Part shown: positions 49,778 to 59,006 of the stretch, one piece after another
Numbering within the stretch: position 1 is the first letter of the stretch
Layout of the letters: each line of letters opens with the position of its first letter
From: Anaerolineae bacterium
Lineage (GTDB): Bacteria > Chloroflexota > Anaerolineae > Aggregatilineales > JAFGMM01
Reading direction: 5' to 3'
NCBI GenBank assembly: GCA_027494055.1
Contig: JAOSJO010000001.1
Span: 973,005-1,037,004 of the forward strand
DNA: 64,000 bases
Notes under the pieces: generated by a model
What the model saw: the letters and a program-made list of their open reading frames with translations, nothing else
The model's database searches: none
Told to the model about the DNA's origin: nothing
Position numbers and translations under genes: made by a program

Positions 49778-50767
49778 ATGGAATACCGGAGACTGGGCAC
49801 GACCGGCGTCACCGTGTCTGCGGTGGCGATGGGGTGCTGGGCCATCGCCGGCGACTGGGTCTGGGGCGAGCAGGACGAGCAGGCGTCCATTGCGACCATC
49901 CACGCCGCGCTGGATGCGGGGATAAACTTCTTTGATACAGCGGAAGCCTACGGCGATGGGGCGTCCGAGACTTTGCTGGGCAAGGCGCTGGCCGGCCGGC
50001 GGCATGGAGTCGTGATCGCCACCAAAGTCAGCGACGCGCACCTGCACCGCGACGCGCTTCTGCAGGCGTGCGAGCGCAGCCTCAAGCGCCTCAACACCGA
50101 CTACATCGACCTGTACCAGATACACTGGCCGAATTGGGAGGTTCCACTTGCCGAGACGGTCGAGGCGCTGGACAGGCTCCAGCAGCAGGGTAAGGTGCGC
50201 GCGGTTGGCGTGTCCAACTTCGGCGTGCGCGACCTCACCGACCTGCTGGCGCTGGGCCGCTGCGTGACCAACCAACTGCCCTACAGCCTGCTCTGGCGCG
50301 CGATTGAGTTCGAGATCCGGCAGAAGTGCATCGACAACGACGTCGGGATTCTCTGCTACAGCCCGCTGTCCCAGGGGTTGCTGACCGGGAAGTTTGCCTC
50401 GGCGGACGACGTACCTGAAACGCGGGCGCGCACCCGCTTCTTCTCCAGCGAGCGACGCCTGACCCGTCACGGCGAGGACGGGTGTGAGGCAGAGACGTTC
50501 GCCGCCGTCAGCGCCATCCGGCGCATCTGCGCTGCCATTGGCGCGCCGATGGAGCAGGTCGCGCTCGCCTGGCTACTGCGCCAGCCGGGCGTCACGGCGG
50601 TGCTCGCGGGCGCGCGCACGCCGGACCAGATCAGGCAGAACGCCGACGCGGCGCAACTGCACCTGTCCCCCGACGTGGTGGACGCGCTCACCGCCGCGAC
50701 CGACGCGCTGAAGGGCCGGCTCGGTCCCAACCCGGACCAGTACCAGTCGGTCGCGCGGATGCGCTGA
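49778..50767 (+). CDS. Aldo/keto reductase, copy 2
   Basis: A complete 329-residue enzyme. Tetrad Asp/Tyr in NFFDTAEAYG, Lys in VIATKV, His in YQIHWPNW; cofactor-binding TAVLAGARTPDQI at the C-terminus. Very similar to copy 1 at 37541, suggesting duplication. It too is followed directly by a URO-D gene (30 bases). Likely NADPH-linked oxidation or reduction of a sugar. Confidence 0.92.
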   Translation: MEYRRLGTTGVTVSAVAMGCWAIAGDWVWGEQDEQASIATIHAALDAGINFFDTAEAYGDGASETLLGKALAGRRHGVVIATKVSDAHLHRDALLQACERSLKRLNTDYIDLYQIHWPNWEVPLAETVEALDRLQQQGKVRAVGVSNFGVRDLTDLLALGRCVTNQLPYSLLWRAIEFEIRQKCIDNDVGILCYSPLSQGLLTGKFASADDVPETRARTRFFSSERRLTRHGEDGCEAETFAAVSAIRRICAAIGAPMEQVALAWLLRQPGVTAVLAGARTPDQIRQNADAAQLHLSPDVVDALTAATDALKGRLGPNPDQYQSVARMR

Positions 50768-50797
50768 CGCCGTGGCGGCGACGTGGACGAGGGTGGC

Positions 50798-51808
50798 ATG
50801 AACGGTCGGGAGCGCGTCGCGCGGGTGTTCGCCGGCGAGCCTGGCGCAAGGCCGCCGGTTTTGCCCATCATGCACACCGGCCTCGCGCCCCTGTTTGGCG
50901 TCGCGCTGGGTGAGTACTTCACCTGCGCGGAGGTGATGGCCCACGTGACAGTGCGCGGCTACCGCGCGTTCGGCTTCGACGGCGTGCAGCTCTCGTTGGG
51001 CGTGGCTGGAGAGGCCGAAGCGCTGGGCGCGCGCGTCGCGCAGCCCGTCGACGCGCCGCCGGTGCTGCGGGAGCGCCTGCTGGCTGACGTGCGCAACCTG
51101 GAGGCGCTGCGCAGGCGCGACCCCACAGCCGGAGGCCGGATGCCGCTCTTCTTCGAGGCGGTGCAGCGCGTGGCCGGCGAGATCGGCGAGGAGGCGTTCA
51201 TCCTGGCGACGCTGCGCGGGCCTCTGCTGGCCGGCGCGCAGCTTCGCGGCGTGGAGGCGATGCTGATCGACATGGTTGAAGCGCCGGACGCCGTGGCGGC
51301 GGTGCTCGACTTTACGACCGATGTGGCGGCGCGGCTGGGCGCATGGCTGCGGGCAAGCGGCGCGCACGGGCTGATCCTGGGCGAGGCGACGTGCTCGCCG
51401 AATTTCATCGCCCCGGCGATGTACCGCCGGCTGGTGCTGCCACAGCACCGGCGGCTGGTCCGCGCGCTGCGGCAGGCCGGCTGGCAGGTGATCGGGATGC
51501 ACATCTGCGGGAACACGCTCCCCATCATCGAAGACGTAATCGCGACGGGCGTGGATTTCATGGATGTGGATTACCAGGTTCCCGCGGACCAGGCCCTCGC
51601 CCGCGCGCGGGGGCGGGTCGTGCTGCGAGGCAACCTTGATCCCAGCGCGCTTTTCCGCTTCGGCGCGCCCGAACAGGTGCGCGCCAGCACGCGCGCGCTG
51701 CGCCGCACGGTGGACGGCGCGCGGTGGATCATGAGCAGTGGGTGCGACATCCCGCCGGGCACGCCGACAGAGAACGTCGCCGCTTTCGTTGAAGCCATGG
51801 GCGCATAG
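50798..51808 (+). CDS. URO-D/MtaA-superfamily protein 8 with complete His-x-Cys...Cys site
   Basis: 336 residues, frame intact. Opening NGRERVARVFAGEPGARPPVLP. It is the only copy with the full zinc-ligand pattern of MtaA/MtbA-type methylcobamide:CoM methyltransferases: His235-Ile-Cys237 (MHICGN) and Cys316 (SSGCDIPPGTPTEN). The FRFG and RGNLDP segments are also family-typical. ATG 50798 follows GAGGGT; an in-frame GTG at 50783 is an alternative. It pairs with the aldo/keto reductase upstream. A methyl-transfer role is plausible but no corrinoid protein is encoded nearby. Confidence 0.86.
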   Translation: MNGRERVARVFAGEPGARPPVLPIMHTGLAPLFGVALGEYFTCAEVMAHVTVRGYRAFGFDGVQLSLGVAGEAEALGARVAQPVDAPPVLRERLLADVRNLEALRRRDPTAGGRMPLFFEAVQRVAGEIGEEAFILATLRGPLLAGAQLRGVEAMLIDMVEAPDAVAAVLDFTTDVAARLGAWLRASGAHGLILGEATCSPNFIAPAMYRRLVLPQHRRLVRALRQAGWQVIGMHICGNTLPIIEDVIATGVDFMDVDYQVPADQALARARGRVVLRGNLDPSALFRFGAPEQVRASTRALRRTVDGARWIMSSGCDIPPGTPTENVAAFVEAMGA

Positions 51809-51837
51809 CGCCCAACTCTCCTGAGGAGGTTTACTCT

Positions 51838-53193
51838 ATGCCTATCGTCGCCTGGTTCGGATCAATCGACGCCATGCAGCCCGATATGATCCGGCGCTTG
51901 AAAGACGGTATCGGCCTGACCGCCGTGATACCCGACGACTACACCCCGCACCATTCCGGCTTTCGCCTGCCAGACGACGTGCTGGAGCGCGGCCCGATTG
52001 CCCGCTGGCAGGATCATCCGGTGCGGGTGGAGCGCCACCGCAAGACCATTGGCCTCGGGCCGAACGCCACCCCGGTCTTTCCCGGCATCGCCCCGCCCGC
52101 CTATGACGACAGCAAGCTCCTCCGGCTGCTCGACGAGGCCGAAAAGCTGGGCGTCGAGGTCTGGGCGCACCTGGGGCTGTGGGGATACGGCGGCGACATC
52201 TTCCCAGAACTGGCGCTGCACGACGACCAGGGCAACACCATCGCCGAGGAATACCTCTACTGGGGCGTGCCGATCTGCCCCAACAATGTCGCGGTGCGCG
52301 ACTGGACCGCCGAGTGCCTGCAATACATCGCCAGGCACTACGGCTTCAAGGCGATGGACGTCGATCACGGCCACTTCCCGCCGCCGGCGAGCCTCGCCAG
52401 CCTGTTTGGATGCTGCTGCCCCCGGTGCGCGGCGCGGGCGCGCGACCTGGGGTATGACTTTCCGGCGATGGTGGCCGCGCTGTCTGACCTGCGCCGCCGC
52501 ATGAGCAGCCTGACGCTGGCGCATTTCAAGAAAGCCGGCGGCCTCGCGTACAACTTCTTCGACTTCCTGAGCCTCCTCGGCCACGACACGCGCCTCCTGG
52601 ACTGGTTCCGTTTCCGCAGCCAGGTCGTCGCCGAGCACATGGCCGCGCTCACCCAGGCGGTGCACGCCGCAGTCGGCGACGCCTGCCCGGTGGACTCGCA
52701 CCTGTTCCCGCCGGCCATCGCGTTCCTGTCGGGCCAGGACTTCCCCACATGGGAAGGGGCGGTTGACAGGCTGACGCCGGGGTGGGGGCCGGTCGTGGGA
52801 TGGGTGGAGAGCCAGGTGAACAGCTTTGCGGTTTGGGCGCGCAAGCTGTGCGCTTATGTGGACGGGCTGGACGAGCGGACGGCGCTGACCGTGATCTACC
52901 GCCTCTTCGGCTACGACCAACTGCCGATGCCCCACACCGTCGCCGAGCTGGTGCAGGACCGGATGCCGGTACCGGGTGTGCCGGTTGCTGCAATCCTCGC
53001 GCTGGAGATCGAGAAGGCGGCGGCGCGCTTCAGCGGTGCGAAGCCGTTCCTGCCGCCGTTCCGGGTCCAGAACCTGACCCTCGACGAACTCGCGCAGGTC
53101 GGCGCGGTGATTAAGTCGGTTGGGGCCGCCGGGTTTGTCACCGGCGGCAACTTCAGCGACGACCAGCTCACGGCGATGCGCACGGCGCTCTAG
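51838..53193 (+). CDS. Uncharacterised TIM-barrel protein with Cys cluster (glycosidase-like)
   Basis: 451 residues, intact. I do not recognise a characterised family. VWAHLGLWGYGGDIFPELALHDDQG, the KAMDVDHGHF strand end and the cluster GCCCPRCAARARDLG resemble the layout of the GHL-type protein at 41503 (YFDAPCG then CFCDTCRRNF), so a shared glycosyl-hydrolase-like barrel is likely. No signal peptide. ATG preceded by a perfect GAGGAGG ribosome site. Follows URO-D protein 8 by 29 bases, in the same transcription unit; no gene follows on this strand before 55539. Confidence 0.55.
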   Translation: MPIVAWFGSIDAMQPDMIRRLKDGIGLTAVIPDDYTPHHSGFRLPDDVLERGPIARWQDHPVRVERHRKTIGLGPNATPVFPGIAPPAYDDSKLLRLLDEAEKLGVEVWAHLGLWGYGGDIFPELALHDDQGNTIAEEYLYWGVPICPNNVAVRDWTAECLQYIARHYGFKAMDVDHGHFPPPASLASLFGCCCPRCAARARDLGYDFPAMVAALSDLRRRMSSLTLAHFKKAGGLAYNFFDFLSLLGHDTRLLDWFRFRSQVVAEHMAALTQAVHAAVGDACPVDSHLFPPAIAFLSGQDFPTWEGAVDRLTPGWGPVVGWVESQVNSFAVWARKLCAYVDGLDERTALTVIYRLFGYDQLPMPHTVAELVQDRMPVPGVPVAAILALEIEKAAARFSGAKPFLPPFRVQNLTLDELAQVGAVIKSVGAAGFVTGGNFSDDQLTAMRTAL

Positions 53194-53291
53194 CGATCCC
53201 GCGCAGGGCGCTCCGCCCGGTTGGAAGGGGTGGCGTGGCAGCACGGAGGCGCGCTGTCCCGCCACCCCTGGCCTCTGGCGCGCCCCGCCCC

Positions 53292-54010
53292 TCACGCGGC
53301 AGGTTCGCCGCTTTCCGAGTCCCCGTCTTCGGGGCCGCCGTGCGGGTCCCCGCCGCGTGGGGCATTGTCCGGCGGCGCGTCCCCGCGCTTGATCGCGTGG
53401 TAGGTCTTCAGCCATTCGGATAGCGCGCGGCTGCCCAGCAGGGCGAACACCCACGGCCCCCGACGAAGAGGGGAACCATGAGCAGGACGCTGAGCGCCAC
53501 GATCACGAACCCCACCACCGCGATGAAGATGGTATAGCCGGGCGCAGAGAGGACTGTCAGCCCGGCGTTGCGCAGCGCCAGCCGCAGCGTCTGGTGCTCC
53601 GGCTCCATTTCCATGATGTAGGGTATGACGTAAAACTGGACGATCAGCCAGGCTGCCAGGAAGATGAGGACGACCGGCTGCAGCAGGCCCAGCAGGGGAT
53701 TGCTCGACCGGGCGTAGAAGGCCAGGGCGCCGGCGATGACGACCACGATGGCGAGGTTGAGCAGCATCCACAGCCAGCTCTTCACGAAGTAGCGCCGTGC
53801 GGCTTCGAGCAGCCCCACCGGTCCCACGCTCTCCCCGTATGTGAGCCGGTTGGCGACATGGTACAGGCCAAAGGTGGCCGGCGGGCCGAGCACAATCGTC
53901 AGCCAGCACACCACCCAGACCAGGTTGACGCCGGCGACGTTGACCAGCTCGTCCCACCAATCGCTGAAAGCCTGCTTGATGACAGTGAACGGTGAAGGCA
54001 GCCTGTGCAC
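53292..54010 (-). CDS. DUF624 (YesL-like) membrane protein (frameshifted)
   Basis: About 240 residues with four to five hydrophobic helices (WVVCWLTIVLGPPATFGLYHV, LNLAIVVVIAGALAFY, VVLIFLAAWLIVQFYVIPYI, FVIVALSVLLMVPLF). YesL-type proteins occur beside sugar ABC importers in Gram-positive and Chloroflexota genomes, with unknown function. The frame breaks at the C-run 53457-53461 on the plus strand; adding a base gives VGGPWVFALLGSRALSEWLKTYH. The tail after that is Pro/Gly/Asp-rich. Confidence 0.78.
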
Positions 54011-54164
54011 GCAGACCCTCCAGACGCATGAAGGCCAAGTTCTGGCCGAAACAGATATGTCATGAGCAGCCGGCCGCCGCGCGGGCGGCGGCTACGCCGG
54101 TTGAGCGTATGACGATATGATACCGCACGATGGCGGCGGTCTCTACGCGCCGGCTCCGCCTCGC

Positions 54165-55355
54165 CTAGCCCAGCAACTCCCTGGCGGTGGCGATCCACTG
54201 CTGGATCGTCGCCAGTTCCGCCTCCGGGCTGCGCAGCACTTCCAGGGAGTCGACCTTGATGCAGCAGCTCACGTCCGCTGGAATCTGGTCGCGCACCGCT
54301 GCGAGGTGATCGCGCTGCTGGTCCGGCGTGGCCTGCTGCACCTTCTCGATGGGGTCGGGGCAGATCTCAAGCGGGATGGCGCGAGGGCCGAAGACCTGGG
54401 CCGCCCGTGCGATGTCGGTCTTGGGGCCGACATGGAACAGGTCCAGCGTCGGGATGCGGGCGATGTCGGGGATGAGCGCCGAGGTGTCGCCGCAGCTATG
54501 CCAGTAGAAGATGCCGCCGTAGGTCGCGCAGAGTTTCTGCTCCCACGGCAGCACCATCTCCCGGTAGAGCCGGGCGAGAGCGTGGGTGTATTCACGTCGT
54601 CGTTGCCCAGCAGGCCGCGCGTGCGCCTGACGCCCAGGTAGGCGTCGCATGCCGCCTGCCAGTGCAGGCGCGCTTCGACGACATACGCAAAGAGCTGCTC
54701 GACGAAGGCCTGGCCGCTGCACCATGTCGATCAGCAGGCCGTCGAAGCCGCGCAGCTCTGTCGCCACGCCGAACGGCCCCATGATCCAATCAGGGAACTT
54801 CACCAGGAAGTCGTCGTCGAGCAGGCGGCGCATTTCTTCATACAGGCGGATGATGGTCGGCATCAGCCCCGTGCGGTGGAAGTCCGGCAGGTCCAGCCGG
54901 GCTAGGTCTGACGGCGCCTTGACGGGCGGGTGCAGGTAATCCGGCAGGGGGTGTCCCTCGGCGGTGAAGGCGTAGGGCACGCCCACCAGGCTGGCCTCCA
55001 GCGCCGTGGCGATGAGGATGCGGAACGACTTGTCGATATACGTGTCGTCCCTGAAAAGCCGCGCGTGATAGACCTTCTTCTCCAGCTCGACCGTCAGATA
55101 CGTCACGGGATCGGTGTAGTAGGCGCGCCGGTCGAAGCCGAGGATGTGGACCCACATGCCGAGCGCCGGCTCGACGACAAACGGAATCTTGCCGCCGCGC
55201 GCGCGTGCGTAGGGCAGGGTGCGAATGAAGGCGGGTTCAAACTCCGCGTGCGGCCTCGCCTGCCACAGGCGCTTGCGCGCCTGGTTGGGGGCGCTCGCCT
55301 CGATGGCGCGCACCTCGTCCATCAGGGTTTTGATGCGGTCGATGCTGGGGGCCAT
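54165..55355 (-). CDS. URO-D/MtaA-superfamily protein 9 (two frameshifts)
   Basis: About 396 residues, ATG 55355 with GAGG upstream on the minus strand. Recognisable: FDGLLIDMVQRP, REMVLPWEQKLCATYGGIFYWHSCGD (His-Ser-Cys metal motif) and ALIPDIARIPTLDLFHVGPKTD. The stretch between about 54715 and 54570 is read out of frame; shifting by one base gives FVEQLFAYVVEARLHWQAACDAYLG and GLLGNDDVN, then the main frame returns. Divergent from the GH29 gene across an operator-like palindrome. The C-terminal ligand position is unclear (SCCIKVDS). Confidence 0.8.
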   Translation of the reverse strand: MAPSIDRIKTLMDEVRAIEASAPNQARKRLWQARPHAEFEPAFIRTLPYARARGGKIPFVVEPALGMWVHILGFDRRAYYTDPVTYLTVELEKKVYHARLFRDDTYIDKSFRILIATALEASLVGVPYAFTAEGHPLPDYLHPPVKAPSDLARLDLPDFHRTGLMPTIIRLYEEMRRLLDDDFLVKFPDWIMGPFGVATELRGFDGLLIDMVQRPGLRRAALCVCRRSAPALAGGMRRLPGRQAHARPAGQRRREYTHALARLYREMVLPWEQKLCATYGGIFYWHSCGDTSALIPDIARIPTLDLFHVGPKTDIARAAQVFGPRAIPLEICPDPIEKVQQATPDQQRDHLAAVRDQIPADVSCCIKVDSLEVLRSPEAELATIQQWIATARELLG

Positions 55356-55449
55356 GTTGCCTGCCTCGTCTAGACTGCGCCGATTGCGCCGATTGGCGCA
55401 CAATTGACACCAGGACGCTTGGGGGTTATCATGAACCGGGACGAAAAAA

Positions 55450-55463
55450 CGATTACGTAATCG
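55450..55463 (+). promoter_or_regulatory. LacI-type operator, perfect 14-bp palindrome
   Basis: CGATTACGTAATCG is perfectly symmetric with the central CG of LacI-family sites. It lies between URO-D 9 (minus) and the GH29 gene (plus); the likely binder is the LacI-type protein encoded at 56889. Confidence 0.7.
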
Positions 55464-55474
55464 ATTTGCTCTAC

Positions 55475-55501
55475 ATTATCACGCCTTGCGCCGGGCGTCA
55501 A
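55475..55501 (-). promoter_or_regulatory. Possible promoter for URO-D 9
   Basis: On the minus strand TTGACG (55501-55496) and GATAAT (55480-55475), spacer 15 bases, which is short. The palindrome at 55450-55463 would lie just downstream of the start point, a repressing position. Confidence 0.4.
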
Positions 55502-55538
55502 TGCGCCGCCCGGACAACGCGACAAGGATAGCGCCAAA

Positions 55539-56852
55539 GTGACGACACCATCCAACCCAACCACCGGGGATGCTTCCTGGTTCGTGCATGATCGTTTCGG
55601 CCTGTTCATCCATTGGGGCCTCTACTCACTGGCGTCGCGCGGCGAGTGGGTCAAATACCACGCGCGGATGACGGACGCGGACTATCAGCGATACTTCGAC
55701 CATTTCGAACCCGACCTCTACGACCCGACCGTCTGGGCCAGCGAGGCCAGGGACGCCGGGATGAAGTACGCCGTCGTCACCACCAAGCACCACGACGGCT
55801 TCTGCCTGTGGGACACGGCGCTCAGCGATTACAAGGCGACGAACACGCCGTGGGGCCGGGACGTGCTGCGGCCCATGGTCGAGGCGTTCCGCGCGCAGGG
55901 CCTCAAGATCGGCTTCTACCACTCGCTGGTGGACTGGCATCACCCCCAGTTCCCGCTCGACGGGCTGTACCCGCGCCACGACGACCTGGCGTTCCGCGCG
56001 CGCGAGCAGGGCCGCGACATCGCCCTGTACCGCCAGTACCTGCACGGCCAGGTGCGCGAGCTGCTCACCGGGTTCGGCGAAGTCAACATCCTGTGGTTTG
56101 ACTTCTCGTATTCCGAGCGGGACTATGGCTGGGCCAGGGGCAAGGGACGGGACGCGTGGGGCGGCGACGACCTGACGGCGATGGCGCGCGCGCTGCAACC
56201 CGGCATCCTCATCAATGACCGGCTTGATGTCGGTTGGAGCGACGCCGGCGACTTCTTCACCCCGCAGCAGTATCAACTGCCCATACGGCTCACTTGGGAC
56301 GGCGAACCGGTCGTGTGGGAGCTTTGCCACCCGCTCAGGAAGACCTGGGGCTACGTCCGCGACGACCTGGACTGGATTTCGGTGGACATGCTGGTCCGCC
56401 TGCTGGTCGATACCGTCTCGAAGGGCGGGAACCTGCTCCTCAACGTGGGGCCGACCCCGCGCGGCGCGTTCGACCGTCACTCGATTGAGCGGCTGCGCGG
56501 CATCGGCGCGTGGATGCGACGGCACAGCCGGGCGATCTACGGCTGCACCGCCAGCGCGTTTACGCCGCCGCCCGACTGCCGCTATACTCAGAACGGGCAG
56601 CGCCTCTACCTGCACCTTTTCGCCTGGCCGATTGGGCACGTCCACCTGCCGGGCCTGGCGAACAGGGTAGAATATGCGCAGTTGCTCAGCGACGGCTCGG
56701 AGATCAAGACGATGGTCCTGGATCCGGAGGGGCCGGCGGAGCGCAAGGCGTTCGTCATCATGCCCGACATGCCGCCGGACACGCTGACGCTGGAGCTGCC
56801 GCTGCAGAAGCCCGATGCGGCGGTGCCTGTGATTGAACTCTTCTTGAAGTGA
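55539..56852 (+). CDS. Alpha-L-fucosidase, GH29
   Basis: A 437-residue GH29 enzyme, intact, starting at GTG 55539 (AAGGA upstream). The family hallmarks are visible: FIHWGLYS, GMKYAVVTTKHHDGFCLWDT, GFYHSLVDWHHP and the catalytic nucleophile Asp188 in ILWFDFSY. The C-terminal part forms a beta-sandwich. No signal peptide, so it probably cleaves imported fucosides in the cytoplasm. It shares its upstream region, with the LacI-type palindrome, with the divergent URO-D gene, and is followed by a LacI gene. Confidence 0.95.
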   Translation: MTTPSNPTTGDASWFVHDRFGLFIHWGLYSLASRGEWVKYHARMTDADYQRYFDHFEPDLYDPTVWASEARDAGMKYAVVTTKHHDGFCLWDTALSDYKATNTPWGRDVLRPMVEAFRAQGLKIGFYHSLVDWHHPQFPLDGLYPRHDDLAFRAREQGRDIALYRQYLHGQVRELLTGFGEVNILWFDFSYSERDYGWARGKGRDAWGGDDLTAMARALQPGILINDRLDVGWSDAGDFFTPQQYQLPIRLTWDGEPVVWELCHPLRKTWGYVRDDLDWISVDMLVRLLVDTVSKGGNLLLNVGPTPRGAFDRHSIERLRGIGAWMRRHSRAIYGCTASAFTPPPDCRYTQNGQRLYLHLFAWPIGHVHLPGLANRVEYAQLLSDGSEIKTMVLDPEGPAERKAFVIMPDMPPDTLTLELPLQKPDAAVPVIELFLK

Positions 56853-56888
56853 GATGCGCCGGGCACGCATCAAGATTGGGTTGCAGCC

Positions 56889-57899
56889 ATGGCAACGATC
56901 AAAGATGTCGCGCGCGCTGCGAAGGTATCCACGGCGACGGTCTCCCACGTCCTGAACGGGACCCGCTACGTCTCCGAGGGGTTGCGCGAGCGCGTGCTCA
57001 AGGCCATCGCCGAACTCGACTACCGGCCCAGTCAGGTCGCGGCGAGCCTGCGCACCAAGCGCTCGAACAGCATCCTGCTCATCATTCCCGACATCGCCAA
57101 CCCGTTCTTCCCGCCCCTGGTGCGCGGCGTGCAGGACGTTTTCGACCGGGCGCGGTATGCCATCATCGTCGGCAACACCGACCGCCGCCGCAGCCGCGAG
57201 CTGGAGTTCCTGAACCTGGCGCTGCGCGCGCAGGCCGACGGCGTCATCATCGTGGCGTCGGAAATCGAGGAGGCCGATCTGCTGCCTCTGGCGGAGCAGG
57301 GCATCCCGGCGGTGCTGATCGGCACGCACATCGACCATCCTGACCTCGACGTGGTGCGCGTTGACAACCGCGCGGCGGCCTACGACGCCGTGCGCCACCT
57401 GACCGGCCTGGGGCATCGCCGCACGGCGATGGCTTTCGGACCGATGAGCGCGTCCTCGCTCCATCAGCGCCTGCAGGGCTACCGGCAGGCGATGGCCGAC
57501 GCCGGCCTGGAAGTCAACGCCGACTGGATCGTCGAGGAGTCGTCCCGCGAGGCCGCCGACTACCAGGGCATCCGCCAGTTGATGGCGCGCCCGGACCGGC
57601 CAACGGCCATCTTCGCCGCCGCCGACGTCGTTGCCCTGGACGTGCTGGTCCTCCTGAGGGAACTGGGCCTGCGCGTGCCGGAAGACGTGTCCGTGGTCGG
57701 TTTCGACGACATCCCGGCGACGCGCCTCACCACGCCGCCGCTGACGACCATCCACCAGCCCAAATACCAGATGGGGCAGCGCGCGGCGGACCTGCTGCTG
57801 CGGCGCATGACGCAGGACGAGGAGGCCCCGCGCGAGCGCGCCATCATGGCGCACCGCCTCGTCGTGCGCGGCTCGACCGCCCCGCCGCCGACGCCGTGA
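56889..57899 (+). CDS. LacI family transcriptional regulator
   Basis: A complete 336-residue regulator: HTH and hinge (ATIKDVARAAKVSTATVSHVLNGTRYVSEGLRERV) and sugar-binding domain (LLIIPDIANPFFPPL, DGVIIVASE, SVVGFDDIPATRLTTPPLTT). 36 bases after the fucosidase. It probably represses the fucosidase and the divergent URO-D 9 through the 55450-55463 palindrome, with a fucose-related inducer. Ligand not proven. Confidence 0.93.
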   Translation: MATIKDVARAAKVSTATVSHVLNGTRYVSEGLRERVLKAIAELDYRPSQVAASLRTKRSNSILLIIPDIANPFFPPLVRGVQDVFDRARYAIIVGNTDRRRSRELEFLNLALRAQADGVIIVASEIEEADLLPLAEQGIPAVLIGTHIDHPDLDVVRVDNRAAAYDAVRHLTGLGHRRTAMAFGPMSASSLHQRLQGYRQAMADAGLEVNADWIVEESSREAADYQGIRQLMARPDRPTAIFAAADVVALDVLVLLRELGLRVPEDVSVVGFDDIPATRLTTPPLTTIHQPKYQMGQRAADLLLRRMTQDEEAPRERAIMAHRLVVRGSTAPPPTP

Positions 57900-57933
57900 T
57901 TTTTACCCAGGCGAGACACACAATGGAGATGCC

Positions 57934-58980
57934 ATGACGGAAAAGATGCGCGCGGTGCTGTTTGGGACGGGCAACTGGGCCGACGCCCATGCCGCCGCCT
58001 ACGCCGAGTGCCGCGAGGTGGCGCTTGTCGGGGTGGGCAGCCACAGCGACGCCGCGCGGTTGAACGCCTTCGCCGACAAACACGGCGTCGCTGCGCGGAG
58101 CCTCGACCTGGAGGCGCTGCTGCGCGAGGTCCAGCCGGACATCCTGGACATTGCCGCGCACCCGGCCTACCGCCTCGAAGGCGTGCGGCTGGCGGCGAGT
58201 CTCCCGTTCATTCGCCTGGTGAACCTGGAAAAGCCGATTGCCCTCAAGCCCGGCGACGCCTACGCGATCGAGCGCATCTGCGCGGAGCGCGACAAGCTGT
58301 TGACGATCAACCACCAGAAGAAGTTCCTGCCCGCGTGGCGCAAGGCCCATGACGCCATCGCAGACGGCGCGATTGGCGCGGTCGAGTTCATGCGCGCGAC
58401 TTGCCAGGGCAACCTCATGGTGCAGGGCACGCACCTGACGGACATGGCGATGTGCTTCAACGGCTATTGCCCGGCGCAGTGGGTGATGGCGCAGGTCGAT
58501 GACCTGGAGGCGCTGGACGACCCGCGCACGCCCGCGCCGGGCGCTGCGGTCGCGGTGGTCGGCTTCGAGAACGACGCCCGCGCCGTGATGACGATGGGGT
58601 CCGTCGGGCACAGGCTCCCCGGCGAGGCGAACAAGTGGTTCCAGTTCGGCGTCGAGATTTATGGCGCCAAAGGACGCATCAAGGTCACGCTCAACCAGAC
58701 GCTGGAGATCACCACCGACGCCGATAGGCGCACGGTCGTCGAGGACTCAAGCTGGGAGCGGGACTACGTGCACGCCGAGGCGGCCCACCTCGACGCGGCG
58801 GCGCGCTATGCGCGCGACCCGGCGGTGGGGCACGTCTCGGACATGGCGCGGTCCGCGCTCTCCTACCAGGTCGTCATGGCGATCTACGCCTCCGGGGCGG
58901 GCGACGGCCGGGTCCAGCTCCCGCGCCGCTTCGACGACGACCTCATCGCGCGCCTGCGCGCGCGCCGTGCGCTCCATTGA
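57934..58980 (+). CDS. Gfo/Idh/MocA family oxidoreductase, copy 3
   Basis: 348 residues, intact. Rossmann motif FGTGNWADAHAAAY, the conserved EKPIALKPGDAY and the NHQKKFLPAW segment with catalytic residues. GGAG precedes ATG 57934 by 5 bases. Probable NAD(P)-dependent oxidation of fucose or a derivative in this cluster (inference from GH29 and LacI neighbours). Its stop overlaps an upstream TTG of the next frame. Confidence 0.9.
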   Translation: MTEKMRAVLFGTGNWADAHAAAYAECREVALVGVGSHSDAARLNAFADKHGVAARSLDLEALLREVQPDILDIAAHPAYRLEGVRLAASLPFIRLVNLEKPIALKPGDAYAIERICAERDKLLTINHQKKFLPAWRKAHDAIADGAIGAVEFMRATCQGNLMVQGTHLTDMAMCFNGYCPAQWVMAQVDDLEALDDPRTPAPGAAVAVVGFENDARAVMTMGSVGHRLPGEANKWFQFGVEIYGAKGRIKVTLNQTLEITTDADRRTVVEDSSWERDYVHAEAAHLDAAARYARDPAVGHVSDMARSALSYQVVMAIYASGAGDGRVQLPRRFDDDLIARLRARRALH

Positions 58981-59006
58981 TCGCAGTGCGCACACAAGGC
59001 GGCGGC

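Noticed and set aside
55626-57854. A 742-codon minus-strand frame, and similar ones at 11864-13456 and 43465-45387
   Set aside because: All lie opposite well-supported genes (GH29/LacI, GH78, MDR/Gfo) and have the Arg/His/Val-rich composition of shadow frames.
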